In this document: positions 35,301 to 39,722 of the stretch, in pieces | Layout: the number at the start of each line of letters is the position of its first letter | Position numbering within the stretch: the first letter of the stretch is position 1 | Assembly: GCA_016705005.1 (NCBI GenBank) | Contig: JADIZB010000008.1 | Location: 1-64,000 of the forward strand | From: Bacteroidales bacterium | GTDB taxonomy: Bacteria > Bacteroidota > Bacteroidia > Bacteroidales > Lentimicrobiaceae | DNA: 64,000 nucleotides | Direction of reading: 5' to 3' | The notes under the pieces: model-generated | The model's database searches: none | The model's input: only the letters and a program-made list of their open reading frames with translations | What the model was told of the DNA's origin: nothing | Program-made: the position numbers and the translations under genes

Positions 35301-38096
35301 GGCGCCTGCATTGGCAATGGGTTCACGGGTAACCGAAAGTGTTTTTACTGAGGTGACTGTGGTTGTACACGGGGCCACCGGTGTTGCGGTCAGTGTCAGG
35401 TTAACTGTTCCGGCGATGGCATCTGCCAGGCTCGGAGTATAAGTTGGACTCAGTGTACCGTTGTTGATAAAGGTACCTGTTCCGCTGGTTGTCCAGGTCA
35501 GTGTGTTGTAACCGGCGGCTGTTGCATCGGTGATGGTAAAGGTTGTTCCTTCGCATACACTGGCTGGTGCACCTGCATTGGCTGTGGGTTCAGGATTGAT
35601 GTACAATACCATATCATCACTTACTCCGGTAGCAGAACAAACGCCACTTCCGTAAGCAGTAAGGGTAAGGGTGACCGATCCTGAAAGTACGTCGGTTATG
35701 CTCGGGTTATAAATCGGATGCAGGGTTCCCGGATTTGAAAAGGTGCCGTTACCTGAGGTATTCCAGTCAAGCGACCCGTAATTGGCGGCTGCACTGCCTG
35801 TGATGCTGTATCCTGCCGATCCGCAATGGGCTACATCTGGCCCGGCACTTACTGTAGGAAGTGTGAGCAGGGTCAGGATCATAGCATCAGATACATTGCC
35901 TGCACACGGAGCCAGGGCGAAAGAAGTCATGGTTAACTGTACGGATCCGTTGGCAACATCCGCTGCACTCGGGGTGTAGCTGGCATTTGGCTGATTCTGG
36001 TTGGTGAAGGTTCCCGATCCGGCGGTGTTCCACAATACCGATCCGGCAAATGTGGATGAACCATTCAGACTGAATGCGTTGGTGCCGCACGATGTGGCAT
36101 CGATACCGGCACTGGCTGTCGGAGCCCTGTTAATGGTCAGCGTCATCACATCGGTGGCCGGTGTGGTACATGGTGCAAGCGGATTGGCAGTCAGCTGGAT
36201 ATTGACATAGCCCTGCGCGATATCAGCAGCACTGGGTAAATAGGCCGTGCTGAGATTTCCCGGACTGCTGAAACTTCCACTGCCATCCAGTGGCATCCAT
36301 TGGACAGAGGCATAGTTAGTGGCTGAACCATTCAGGATATAGCTGCCGGTTGAATAACAAATGGAGGCATCGCTGCCGGCATTGGCAGTCGGTTGAGCTG
36401 CAATGGTAAGGGTCATGGCATCGCTTACCGGACTACAAGAACCGTTTCCGTCAGCGGTAAGGGTAAGGGTTACCGAACCTGATAAAATATCGTTGCTGCC
36501 CGGTGTGTATGATGGATTGATGCTGAACGGATCGTCAAAACCGCCATCGCCGCTGGATGACCAGGTCAGTGAAGGGCTGTTGGTGACTGAGGCTCCTGTG
36601 ATCTGGAAATTGTCACTTGAGCAAATGGTGGCATTGGGGCCTGCTCCTGCAGTGGGTGCCTGGCTGATCAGAATGTTGAAATCGGGCGAAAAAGCGCCAT
36701 TGCCGCAGCTGTTGATCCCATATACCCTGATAACTCCGGAAGCTGCAAGCGCCGTAGTATTAAGGGTAATTGTTGAGCCGGTTGATGAGCCGCTCACGGT
36801 AAATCCGGCAGGATATTCCCAGTAATAGGTGGATGCATAGGCAACCGGTGCTACACTGTAAACAAGTCCTGTCTGGTTCTGGCAAACAGCAGAAGAGCCG
36901 GTAATGTTACCGGCTGCAATGGGAAGATTATTTACTGTGACTGTATAAACAGCCGACCATTGGCCGGCGCCGCAACCGTTGGTTCCCCTCACCTGTATGT
37001 TTCCGGAGGCAGCAGAGTTGCTGAAGTTTACAGTTATCTGATTGGTGTTGAGTCCGGTGTTGATGGTTGCTCCTGAAGGTAATTGCCATTCATATCCGGT
37101 GGCAAGGTTAATTGCGGGTACCATGTAGGTAACGCCGGTCTGGCCCTGACAAACAGAAGATGTACCGGTAATGGTACCGGCATTTCCAGGCAGACGGTTT
37201 ACAGTGACAGGCAGGTTTGGTGACCATGCTCCGTTTCCACAGGTATTGGTGCCGCGCACCCTCACATCACCCGATGAAGCAGTGATGCTGAAATCTACAG
37301 TTATGGTATTTGTATTTGTACCAGCCGTTATTGTAGCCCCGGCCGGAAGTGTCCATTCATAATTTACCGCATTGGCAATCGGACTAACCGTATAAACAAC
37401 ACCTGTCTGACCCTGGCAAACTGAAGTGGAACCTGAAACAGTTCCCGCAGCTGCCGGAAGAGAAGAAACAGTAACAAAGAGGGTTGAAGAACTGCCATTG
37501 CCGCAGCCATTGGTTCCGTAAACAGAAATATTTCCAGATACAGCGGTACTGCCGAAATTTACCGTGATCGTATTGGTATTGGCTCCGTTTGTTATCGTTG
37601 CCCCCACGGGAACTGACCACACGTACCCGGTGGCATAGGTGATGGCAGGAACGGAATAAACAACAGAATTTGTTGACTGGCAAACACTGATGCTGCCTGA
37701 GATAAAGCCTGCCGCGGCAGGTAATTGGTTGACCGTTATGGTAACAGGATTTCCGACATCAAAGCCAAAACACCCGTCTGCATCAACAACCTGAACGATC
37801 TTATAGTCACCACCGGTGCCGGTAGTGATGGTATAAGGGCTCGTCATGATGCCGGTAATTTCAGGCTGGGGAGTGCCATCAATGCTGTAAATAACCCGCC
37901 AGGGCGCAGTTCCCATAGATATATCCAACGATATATTTGTGGTTGCTCCCTGGCAAATGGTTGCATCACCTGAAAGATATGCCTCAGGCGGTGTTAAACA
38001 AGGTTGCGCAGCAATGGTTAAGGTTGAAATGAGCGCATAAAGCATCAGCGCCCTTTTGCTGTTTTTCCCCCCGAAAATTCTGTAAAAGGTCTTCAT
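14376..38096 (-). CDS. Giant repeat-rich surface protein with T9SS type B sorting domain
   Basis: About 7,906 residues from ATG 38096 (MKTFYRIFGGKNSKRALML, then a hydrophobic signal segment ending ...TIAAQ). The open frame continues upstream to 38231, but that part has no signal-peptide character. Domains by approximate residue: an Ig-like domain 20-125; four PKD-like repeats (VCQGQTGVTY type) 126-479; 42 repeats of about 89 residues 480-4210; two more PKD-like repeats 4211-4383; six YLWSNG repeats 4383-4833; 16 more 89-residue repeats 4833-6251; 18 PKD domains (WNFGDG type) 6251-7793; and a C-terminal gliding-motility-type sorting domain (WIPNAFSPNNPNDAV ... VYDTWGNVLW). It is poor in Lys/Arg and rich in Thr/Ser/Asn. 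It should be exported by T9SS and act as a very long adhesin or stalk, like SprB but larger. The frame is intact through 23.7 kb. Confidence 0.9.
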   Translation of the reverse strand: MKTFYRIFGGKNSKRALMLYALISTLTIAAQPCLTPPEAYLSGDATICQGATTNISLDISMGTAPWRVIYSIDGTPQPEITGIMTSPYTITTGTGGDYKIVQVVDADGCFGFDVGNPVTITVNQLPAAAGFISGSISVCQSTNSVVYSVPAITYATGYVWSVPVGATITNGANTNTITVNFGSTAVSGNISVYGTNGCGNGSSSTLFVTVSSLPAAAGTVSGSTSVCQGQTGVVYTVSPIANAVNYEWTLPAGATITAGTNTNTITVDFSITASSGDVRVRGTNTCGNGAWSPNLPVTVNRLPGNAGTITGTSSVCQGQTGVTYMVPAINLATGYEWQLPSGATINTGLNTNQITVNFSNSAASGNIQVRGTNGCGAGQWSAVYTVTVNNLPIAAGNITGSSAVCQNQTGLVYSVAPVAYASTYYWEYPAGFTVSGSSTGSTITLNTTALAASGVIRVYGINSCGNGAFSPDFNILISQAPTAGAGPNATICSSDNFQITGASVTNSPSLTWSSSGDGGFDDPFSINPSYTPGSNDILSGSVTLTLTADGNGSCSPVSDAMTLTIAAQPTANAGSDASICYSTGSYILNGSATNYASVQWMPLDGSGSFSSPGNLSTAYLPSAADIAQGYVNIQLTANPLAPCTTPATDVMTLTINRAPTASAGIDATSCGTNAFSLNGSSTFAGSVLWNTAGSGTFTNQNQPNASYTPSAADVANGSVQLTMTSFALAPCAGNVSDAMILTLLTLPTVSAGPDVAHCGSAGYSITGSAAANYGSLDWNTSGNGTFSNPGTLHPIYNPSITDVLSGSVTLTLTAYGSGVCSATGVSDDMVLYINPEPTANAGAPASVCEGTTFTITDATAAGYNTLTWTTSGTGTFINNGTLSPTYTPSLADAIAGTVNLTLTATPVAPCTTTVTSVKTLSVTREPIANAGADGSICGIVSYTIAGASATNYSSLNWTTSGSGSFVNAAILNATYIPSAGDLVSGTVTLTLTLTGNSPCTVPVTDDMILLINGTPTANAGLDGATCETNAFTVSTAAATNYSTINWTTSGTGTLTNAGTLTPTYLPSNNDALAGTVSLTLTANGIVPCNNIVTDMMQIVVTPAPIANAGANFSVCGGTSFMIPGASAQYYSSLNWSSSGTGSFVNANQINPTYTPSVADEANGQVTLTLQAMGNAPCVAPVTSAILVTINQVPQVFAGNDITICEGPNNIAGAVATNYNTLMWTTGGDGVFINPTVLNPIYTPGPGDLINGLVTLTLTATSLPPCTDVVSDNVIFSIQPLPIAYAGPNANICEGDTYELINATATNYTALAWSTSGSGNFNNMNTLNPIYTPSLADIANGAVTLTLTLNNAPCLPQTSNMTLAIRQNPVANAGTDAAICEGNSYTVNNASATNASGVLWASSGSGTLMNPTSLTPTYIPSPADIMIGSVQLTMTVNATAPCIATDIDAMEITITSMPTAFAGNDATICSNQTHTISGSNASNYSSLAWSTSGDGVILAANTLYPTYVPGTIDESLGFAILTLTAYGNNPCTGNATDQMLLTVVAEPVVNAGPDIQICVGSNVPLISATEQHTSSIFWTTSGSGTFSDPTLVNPVYTPSAQDIANGTVILNITGQGVAPCITTATDAMILQISQPPVVDAGSDGDICETGQYYIFDASATNYSAITWTTMGDGSFSNHNSINPTYTPGPADIVAGSVLLYLNATSLLPCSGSVSDAMLLTIHPMPQISAGPDAATCDGNTYLLAGATALDYSSLLWTSSGSGWFSNSATLNPIYTPSPADIVNGNVTLTLTAISLLPCTGQVTDDMVLTIEPGPVVNAGIDEVICVGSFTLTNASASSYNTLQWVSSGTSGTLLNANTITPTYMPSAADILAGSVVLTLTATPNTPCSVDAVDQMVITIRPITAITAGADVTICQGSTFTPNTATAVNYATLAWTSSGSGSFINANTLTPTYTPSPADIALGWITLTMTANSIAPCTQTVSDNMILTITPQAVVEAGPNSTICGGGNYTTSGASVINQTSLLWTSNGTGTFANDALLVTDYTPSAADIANGSVILTLTATSQAPCVAPVSDFLVLTIQPAPVANAGPDAAICENETYYVTGATATDYSTLIWTTSGNGTFVDATTLNPTYTPGSADIAFGTVTLTLTAQAMLPCALQNSDSFILTVNPTATVDAGFNASVCEGTGLTILDATADDYSSINWTTSGTGTFSNGSTINPTYFPSPGDVALGTVVLTLTANSIAPCTDVVTDTKVVTVTPMPVVDAGPDATSCGLAGYNITGSSASNYVSLMWTSTASGVFSNATALHPTYFPSAADLAAGSVTLTLNARSAFPCTVNPSDSFVLYLQEEPTADAGADATICEGDSYTVFDAVATDYSAVNWTTNGTGVLTDGNTLNPTYIASAADALAGTVTMMLTSYGISPCGDVTDTKILTISASPLVDAGPDATICYGSSYPLSLSTAQHQSAVNWTSSGSGTFSNPTLLHPVYTPSAADLLGGQVILTITANATAPCNGTVTDFMILMFKEGPLANAGGDETICEGSTFTVSSATATEYLSLDWTTSGTGSFTLNNTLTPTYTPGAADLLTGFVTLTLHAYGNPPCAEHTDDMVLTFAEPVTADAGSDLTVCEGQVVIVADATAQNSVSVNWTSSGTGILANPGTLTPTYTPSAADLITGSVNLTLTAFGAAPCNGQATSVKTITIIPAAQVNAGPDATLCQGNTFTVSGASASGTATLNWTTTGSGSFSGNGTLTPTYTPSLSDFVSGSVTLTLTGTAVSPCAAPATDAMILTLVPSATVNAGVDASICETDSYTVSTATATNFSSLVWTSNGTGSLLNPNTLTPTYTPSAADITAGTVTLTISALSAAPCSTPATDYMVLSILPMPEANAGTDATICEGQTYTISGATATTGLTFNWTSNGTGSFLNSNTLAPTYTPSAADIAAGSVTITLNVQGSGACNAAVSDAMVLTIDPMAAVDAGADATICEGLSYTLTLATASDYASVMWTTSGTGTFTNPAIVNATYNPSAADIANGSVILNLTATAAGNCTGSVSDLMTLNFSTLPVVNAGTDLSSCDAVITINGATASDYSSLLWTSAGTGTLSNATTLNPTYVPSATDLANGFVDLTLTAQAILPCTGSVSDVMRINLNQGPVVNAGNDGAICASSTFTVNGSNATFASLITWSTSGTGTFSNAHILAPVYTPSAADILAGTVTLTLTATPVAPCSALVSDDLTLTISPIATAYAGTDGVSCSPSFLITGATATSYSSFNWATSGTGTFINQTTLTPTYQPSAADFTAGSVVLTLEVMSQSPCNQLVTDAMVLTLMNEPTADAGIDAGVCEGSTFMVTTATATNYSSLNWTSSGSGTFASQNTLNPVYTPSVTDIANGSVVLTLTATASSPCNNAATDQMTLTISGSATANAGINASVCEGSNYTLSGSVANSTMFTWSSNGTGSFTNGSTLTPTYHPSAADITAGGVTITLTAFANAPCSAPATDQMILTITRLPIVNAGPDATSCSINYPITTATATFYNTLTWSTTGTGTFINPNAINPTYVASIADITAGSVTLTLTATGNSPCTSGSSDQMVLSFAPIPTVFAGADAAVCGINSYTLADATALQYSGLTWSTSGTGTFSNTTMLNPVYMPSAADLASGSVVLTLTATSLAPCNTTAADQMTLTFNLSPIANAGPNASSCGTVAFQVTGATASNNSTVYWTHNGTGTMTGINGLNPVYTPSQGDVINGQVTLTLHATALAPCTGEATDDMILNLQPGPAVNAGADLSICQGQNLTLSSATASGYATLDWTTSGSGTFSSTTVPNPIYYPSAGDIAAGSVNLTLTLQGAPPCNTIASDFMVLTIQGLPVANAGPNAVSCGSSYQLINASATNYSAVNWTTSGTGFFSNSNLVNPVYTPSAGDNTAGSVVLTMTVTGVNPCNVQLADQMTLTIGSSVLANAGIDEATCGNSSFTVSTSSATNYNTINWTSSGTGTFVNQTTLYPTYTPSAGDQALGFVTLTMHVQGIAPCFLNVQDDMLLTINAGATANAGPDAQVCDGSNFTLTGATATSYVAINWSTTGTGTITSGNTLTPTYIPSAQDYINGNVILTLSVISAAPCTGNVSDEMMLTFTDGPVANAGPDDDVCFGVNYTVTGASASGYLTINWISTGSGTLVNANSLSPTYMPSNADRVAGSVNLIMTVQGAAPCFGSNSDVMTLAISTLPVATGTISGPQNVCAGQTGVSYSVTPVQYATGYSWILPSGATIVAGANTPNIVVDFSMSAVSGSFFVNATSACGNGPVSAAYAVTVSPLPGNPGIIMGPAVLCQNTSSVIYTINPVTGATAYQWTVPTGATIVSGTGTNTITVDFSTTAISGNITVTPQNGCGSGNTSTLAVTVNTMPVAPVITANGPTEFCEGGSVVLSATPGYASYLWSNGMTTQDITVTVFGTYSVVATDVAGCASLASNQITVNVHMLFVPVITASGPTDLCQGGSVTLSAPAGYASYLWSNGQTSTSITVSTAGVYNVIVTDLFGCTSLPSANVTVTVNPIPTTPVITASGPLNFCAGGSVTLSAPAGFASYLWSNGETTQSIIVNASGVFSVTVGSLFGCNSMPSASVTVNVNPYPATPVITAMGPTTFCNGGNVILTATAGFASYLWSNGATTQSINVTTSGSYTVVVTDAIGCSSQPSAPVSVTVMQPPTPTITANGSTIFCSGGSVTLTAPSGYAGYLWSNGEITQSISVTTSGSYFVQVTDASGCISDPSNTIVVTVYSPAVPPVIVALGPTTICEGESVTLSAPAGYASYVWSNGQSTRNIVVSTAGNYFVVVTDINGCSSTASNTITVDVITQPTADAGSNATICEGENFTVSGASATDYSLLTWTSSGSGFFVNNGNLDPTYVPSPGDISMGSVILTLSATGIGPCTMAAESSILLSFTVAPTAYAGVDFTICEGSNVDVTTATASDFQSVVWTTSGSGMFLNGNSLTPTYIPSALDISSGIVSLTLTAVPVAPCAIPATDAIMVTIHQAPQVFAGNNTSVCPPDQYTTLTASAGNYTHLLWTTNGTGTFTDPTVLVTVYSPSAADISNGSVTLNLTAYANAPCTTVSDDIVLILVQDPTADAGPDQTICEGSNAVINGTAAGYQSIFWTTSGTGTVVNGNTLSPTYLPSLTDINNGWVTLTLTANPMAPCAAPAIDAMQLNITRSPQIFAGNDVSLCPSVPYTTSSATAGFYSTLLWATNGTGTFSNTTTTVTTYTPSAADIANGTVTLTLTGYANSPCSSVSDDIVLLLTNEPTASAGPDILICEGSNVNITGASATNYQSLNWATTGTGTIVNGNSLTPSYIPSMADINNGSVILSLTATPVAPCANAASDAMLVTISRTPQIFAGDDITLCPAAPYTTSTATASFYTMLQWTSNGTGIFSAPNALVTMYTPSAADITNGNVTLTLTGYADAPCSNVSDNIVISLTEEATVYAGTDATICEGMQYTISGASAANYQSISWISTGTGIIMNGNTLTPTYIPSMADITNGGVVLSLIATPIAPCISTVTDAMQLNITRTPVVFAGADAAICPPGAYTVSDATAANCAAILWATSGTGVFSNTSTLVTIYNPSPADIAAGTVTLTLTGYANAPCSNSSDEVVLYFIAEALANAGPDATICEGSQYVISGATAGNYSILNWTTSGSGLFVNNGTLSPTYIPSAADINNGMAILTLTADPVAPCAIAAADAMILTIERTPTANAGPNSSACYGDVFNLAGATASFYSNVLWTSSGTGSFTNPAEVNATYLPSAADLAAGTVTLTLTAYGNAPCSDASDFMVLSITPGATVDAGPDTNICFGPAPVTGASATNYSNLQWTVSFGTGLIINAGNILPTYLPSAGDLANGYAILTLTVNPLAPCTDPIADNKTLTISETPIVDAGLDAIICEGSTYTVNDATASNYAMLQWSSSGSGTWVNANTLNPTYTPSTADIAAGSVILTLEATNGSCPVVTDYMQLNIQHEVTVNAGADDAICEGSLYTITGATAAGYSNITWTTSGSGTFNNAGILSPVYTPSPADIAAGSVVLTLTGISSAPCSGSATDNMTLDIRYSPVADAGTDGLICEGVQYVIGDAMAYDYASVIWTSTGTGTFLNGSSLNATYIPSPADIAAGSVTLTLIASNPPCADATDSQSLTIIQSAIVNAGPDVTICHSCSHTVSGASAANAISYSWSTMGTGTITNGTTLTPTYQPSAGDISNGSVTLILTAVSASGCGSFSDEMVIFINQNPDLEFTWSPVCEGQPTNFTVDPTITDVNSIAVWHWNFGDGFYANVMNPSHTFPAVGAYEVTLTATDTAGYTSILVHTVEINSSPIAFFSFDTPNCLGTPTQFNNLSSTENGYITRWVWNYGDGSTNDTIYFPNDPNPTHDYANAGIFEVSLNVLNSFGCENTYYTQITVTPNPVANFYYTTLCEDLLVNFQDASFPNGAGNVVSWAWNFDDPASGIFNLSDLEDPQHIFSAPGTYNVTLTITNFNNCTGTITKQVTVGGAPAVDFTWQSSCAEALTSFFTDATVTNINAVATFAWEFGDGGLSNLQDPQHQYATGGDYNVTLTITDTAGCSNTITHLVHVSPLPVAFFYYSAPTCFQTETSFFDQSYTESGYITEWEWIFGDGNTTTVTFPNNQNVTHQYANAGFYNVTLNITTSEGCEATVIIQVEVIPNPVANFINTSSCLGEPVEFTDLSQPNGGGQIISWAWDFGDETSGVNNNSGLQNPSHVFAQPGTYTVSLIVTTTNTCADTTTRVITIAPAPFAEFAFTSGCSNDTIQFTSSTYVDPTTTLTWFWEFGDGTTSTDTDPQHIYMSQGVYMVNLTITDTAGCTAMVTHPVSVIPGPVALFNFTAPACSGTDVAFNDMSMAQGSVITSWLWDFGDGNTQLVTAPGNPDVTHVYANAGTYTVTLTVTNLEDCDAETSMNVEIVVGPTAEFVFEEGCLGTPVAFTDLTTTNGGPAIVQWLWNFGDPASGVSNTSSLQNPVHIFNTAGTFTVLLTSTSASGCQDTIQHSVVVTPLPAVAFMVTSGTCVGAPVSFEADPAVMDVTTIASWEWNFGDGSPVSTSPTPTHIYVVANTFDVTLTVVDNDGCTNTVTQQVTIGALPVAAFSFISACVENGTSFTDLSYTNTGEQIVSWSWLFSDPNAAPGTDTSTLQNPVYHYSQQGLYNVTLTVVTENGCEGSITIPVQVFPAPVPAFSYVTNACANGAVAFQDESTSYMGAIVGWEWEFEPGYTSNLQNPHHIFYHTDSCYNVQLIVTDLRGCTDTIVQEVCIPAGLQVNIDYTTTCSGDSTWFSPVVVTPVGDSLVSFSWNFDDQASGIYNTSTISNPVHYFQSPGSYLVSLVTIDENNCETTVYQNVDVIPLPVPSFSYTAGTCDSTIYFTDLSNGNGETIATWIWNYGDGISDTLHTSPADTSHFYATAGIFDVSLTTITINGCQAVYNLSVDRMPCITAGFEAMDTLTCERHELTFEDRSVCGNPIDNWAWDFGDGETLVYTVAQPSVTHIYQLSGTYNVSLVVSTTVAGKTVSDTISQTVKVLASPVAAFAAADVCLNHNTFFTDQSTWNESKIDEWQWDFGDLQSVYDTTSLRNPAYQYSRAGVYTAFLTVTNEFGCNDTVSHTLRVNHLPAADFTYSLACMNNHTFFTDISDSADASIDQWWWKFSDSLNMLGLAGVQNPDFIFENVGNYLVELTVVDTNGCADTIARELVVNPKPTSAFSLTDNYENTQGRVLFTNGSIGATAYEWDFSTGVQSFAIDPVIDFTSDGTYEVTLVSLNEFGCPDTLRMEYSLMFKGLWIPNAFSPNNPNDAVRLFKPVGVNLEAFTIEVYDTWGNVLWTSSALDENGSPTEGWNGNFNGNMVQQDVYMWKASAVFKDGTIWQGVDVGKNTNIPQKTYGTVTMIR
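14720..19345 (-). repeat. Eighteen PKD domains of the giant protein
   Basis: Each unit of about 85 residues begins with a P-x-A-x-F strand, has a Cys-containing second strand and contains W.(F/Y)GDG or a variant (WHWNFGDG, WEWIFGDG, WLWDFGDG, WAWDFGDG). The last unit (PTSAFSLTDNYENTQGRVLF) lacks the Cys and leads into the sorting domain. PKD domains fold as beta-sandwiches and are typical spacers or binding modules of Bacteroidota surface proteins. Confidence 0.85.
19345..23600 (-). repeat. Second run of 89-residue repeats (16 units)
   Basis: Units follow the same pattern as the first run: AG.(D/N)..(I/V)CEG near the start, (L/I).W.(T/S)(S/N)G(T/S)G in the middle, and (Y/T)(T/L)PS..D...G.V.L.L.A with a second Cys near the end. 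In the first part (about 21,215-23,330), two unit types alternate: an A type containing ICEGSN and a B type containing FAG.D...CP. They make four tandem A-B pairs of about 530 bases each. Confidence 0.8.
23600..24950 (-). repeat. Six YLWSNG Ig-like repeats
   Basis: Units of about 75 residues share (V/T)ITA.GPT.FC.GGSV.L then GYASYLWSNG.TTQSI and end in VTD..GC.S. This is a recognisable Bacteroidota Ig-like repeat with two Cys per unit. The block lies between the two runs of 89-residue repeats and so breaks the molecule into segments. Confidence 0.8.
25470..36660 (-). repeat. First run of 89-residue repeats (42 units)
   Basis: I count 42 units by their AG.(D/N)..(I/V/S)C starts. The consensus runs: ANAGPDATICEG, then Y.(I/V).GATATNYSSL.WTTSG, then TGTF.N...L.PTYTPSAAD then I..GSVTLTLTA, then APC....SD.M.L.I. 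Each unit carries two Cys about 60 residues apart, likely an intradomain disulfide, and the units follow each other with almost no linker. I cannot tie the repeat to a named family with certainty; a beta-sandwich fold is likely. Confidence 0.8.
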
Positions 38097-38744
38097 ATTA
38101 TACGATATTTTAATTTCGGCTGTAAAAGAACTCTTCATCATACCCGGCTCAGAATCAGCCTTCATATGAATTCTTTTGTTTATCCTAACAATGCCAAGAA
38201 GTAATACGGGAAATGGAAAAATTTTTACCATTTTTTTCTTGCTCCTTTACTGTATTATTGCAAATAATTAATAATCAAATAAATACACAGGAATTTTTTT
38301 TATTTTATTGCTATTGCCGGGTTTTTGCGCTAAATCTTTCTATTTCCTTTGTTTTATAGGATGTTCAGAAGGTCAGATTTATTTAGAAGTGGATTTTTGA
38401 CATATAATAAATTTTACTCCTGAAGTAAAAATAATTTACATTACTTGATCTCGCCGCCGCATGAATCTATAATATCAGTGCAAAGAAGTCATATACCATC
38501 AGTATTAATGGTTCAATCAGAGCGAAATGCCGGAATCTGAAAGTAATCCGCAGATGGGTAATTATTTTACATATTCATGCGGTGCCATACTTGTGACATC
38601 GCGCCATAAATGCCAGTGCGCTGGAAAAGATACATGTCCAAAGAATTGAAATCATGTACGTGTATCCAGTCTGATTTTCTTCGCTTTACCACTGGCAGAA
38701 AAGGCAACTGACCTGACCGGATTTATGGTAAAAAGTAAATAGTT
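38097..38744. other. Intergenic region upstream of the giant gene
   Basis: This AT-rich region probably carries the promoter of the giant-protein operon on the minus strand, but I could not find a match to TAnnTTTG there. The open frame of the giant gene extends into it as far as 38231 without signal-peptide character. No RNA gene or repeat was seen. Confidence 0.35.
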
Positions 38745-38752
38745 TAACTTTG
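38745..38752 (+). promoter_or_regulatory. Candidate -7 element of the aldo/keto reductase gene
   Basis: TAACTTTG matches the Bacteroidota -7 motif TAnnTTTG, 64 bases before ATG 38817. The -33 region (ATTTATG around 38721) is only a weak match to TTG, so the assignment is tentative. Confidence 0.35.
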
Positions 38753-38816
38753 CATAACATCAGGATCTGATTTTCCACCGGTTATCTCCTTCCGGTCACC
38801 GTTAAGCTCAAGAATC

Positions 38817-39653
38817 ATGAAAATACCTTCAACAGTCCAGGTTTTCACATTAAATAACGGCCTTACGATGCCCGCCATCGGACTGGGTGTTTACCAGATG
38901 CCGAACAGCACATTGACACAAAAGGCAGTAGATTCCGCCCTCCGCTACGGATACAGGCACATCGATACGGCTATGATTTACCGCAACGAGGAATCGGTCG
39001 GTAAGGCCATTGCTTCCGGGTTTGTACCCAGGGATCAGATTTTTGTAACCACGAAACTCTGGAATTCTGACCAGGGTTATGATCAGGCGCTGAAAGCATG
39101 TCAGGCCAGCCTTTCCAGGCTTGGACTGGATTATGTTGACCTATATCTCATTCACTGGCCTGTTCACGGCAAGCGTAAGGATTCATGGCGGGCATTGGAA
39201 ACCCTGTTTCAGGATGGGAAATGCAGGGCCATCGGGGTAAGTAACTACATGGTGCATCATCTCGAAGAGTTGCTGGGTTACTGCAGGGTAGTGCCGGCTG
39301 TTGACCAGATAGAGCTGCATCCTTACATATACAGCTCCCGCATTGAAACCATCGACCTCTGCCGCCGGGTTGGGATCATACCTGTCGCATACAGTCCGCT
39401 TACAAAAGGAATTAAACTCAGGGATCCGTTGCTGGTCAGGATTGCTTCCGGATATAATAAGAGTACCGCCCAGCTGCTGATCCGATGGGCTTTGCAACAG
39501 GGATTTGCCGTTATTCCCAAATCTTCTGTTACATCAAGAATTGCTGATAATTTCAGGGTCTTTGATTTTACAATCACCCCCGAAGATATGGCAGTGCTGG
39601 ATGGCCTTGGCGAAAACCTGGCAACCGGATGGGATCCTGCCGATGCATTATAG
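38817..39653 (+). CDS. Aldo/keto reductase (2,5-diketo-gluconate reductase-like)
   Basis: 278 residues, normal length for AKR5-type enzymes. The catalytic tetrad is visible: Asp and Tyr in HIDTAMIYRNEE, Lys in VTTKLWNSDQG and His in LYLIHWPVHGK. The C-terminal cofactor loop reads VIPKSSVTSRIADNF. Such enzymes reduce small aldehydes and ketones with NADPH. It converges on the BMC operon and shares its terminator, so it is not part of that operon. A link to the acetaldehyde made there is possible but unproven. Confidence 0.9.
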   Translation: MKIPSTVQVFTLNNGLTMPAIGLGVYQMPNSTLTQKAVDSALRYGYRHIDTAMIYRNEESVGKAIASGFVPRDQIFVTTKLWNSDQGYDQALKACQASLSRLGLDYVDLYLIHWPVHGKRKDSWRALETLFQDGKCRAIGVSNYMVHHLEELLGYCRVVPAVDQIELHPYIYSSRIETIDLCRRVGIIPVAYSPLTKGIKLRDPLLVRIASGYNKSTAQLLIRWALQQGFAVIPKSSVTSRIADNFRVFDFTITPEDMAVLDGLGENLATGWDPADAL

Positions 39654-39670
39654 TAACCGTATCAATTAAA

Positions 39671-39700
39671 AAAAGGCCGTTGAATATCAACAAGCCTTTT
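39671..39700. terminator. Bidirectional terminator between the reductase and the BMC operon
   Basis: AAAAGGC-CGTTGA and TCAAC-AAGCCTTTT form an imperfect stem around ATA, with A and T tracts on either side, so it can serve both converging transcripts. Confidence 0.7.
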
Positions 39701-39722
39701 GGTTCAAAACAGAATATTTTCC

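Noticed and set aside
25470..36660. Regularly spaced repeats that might suggest a CRISPR array
   Set aside because: The period is about 266 bases, copies are diverged and all in one coding frame; there are no short identical repeats with unique spacers.
14376..38096. Dozens of open frames of 60-150 codons on the opposite strand and other frames of the giant gene
   Set aside because: They recur with the repeat period, lack start signals and have low-complexity translations; they are shadows of the repeat codons.
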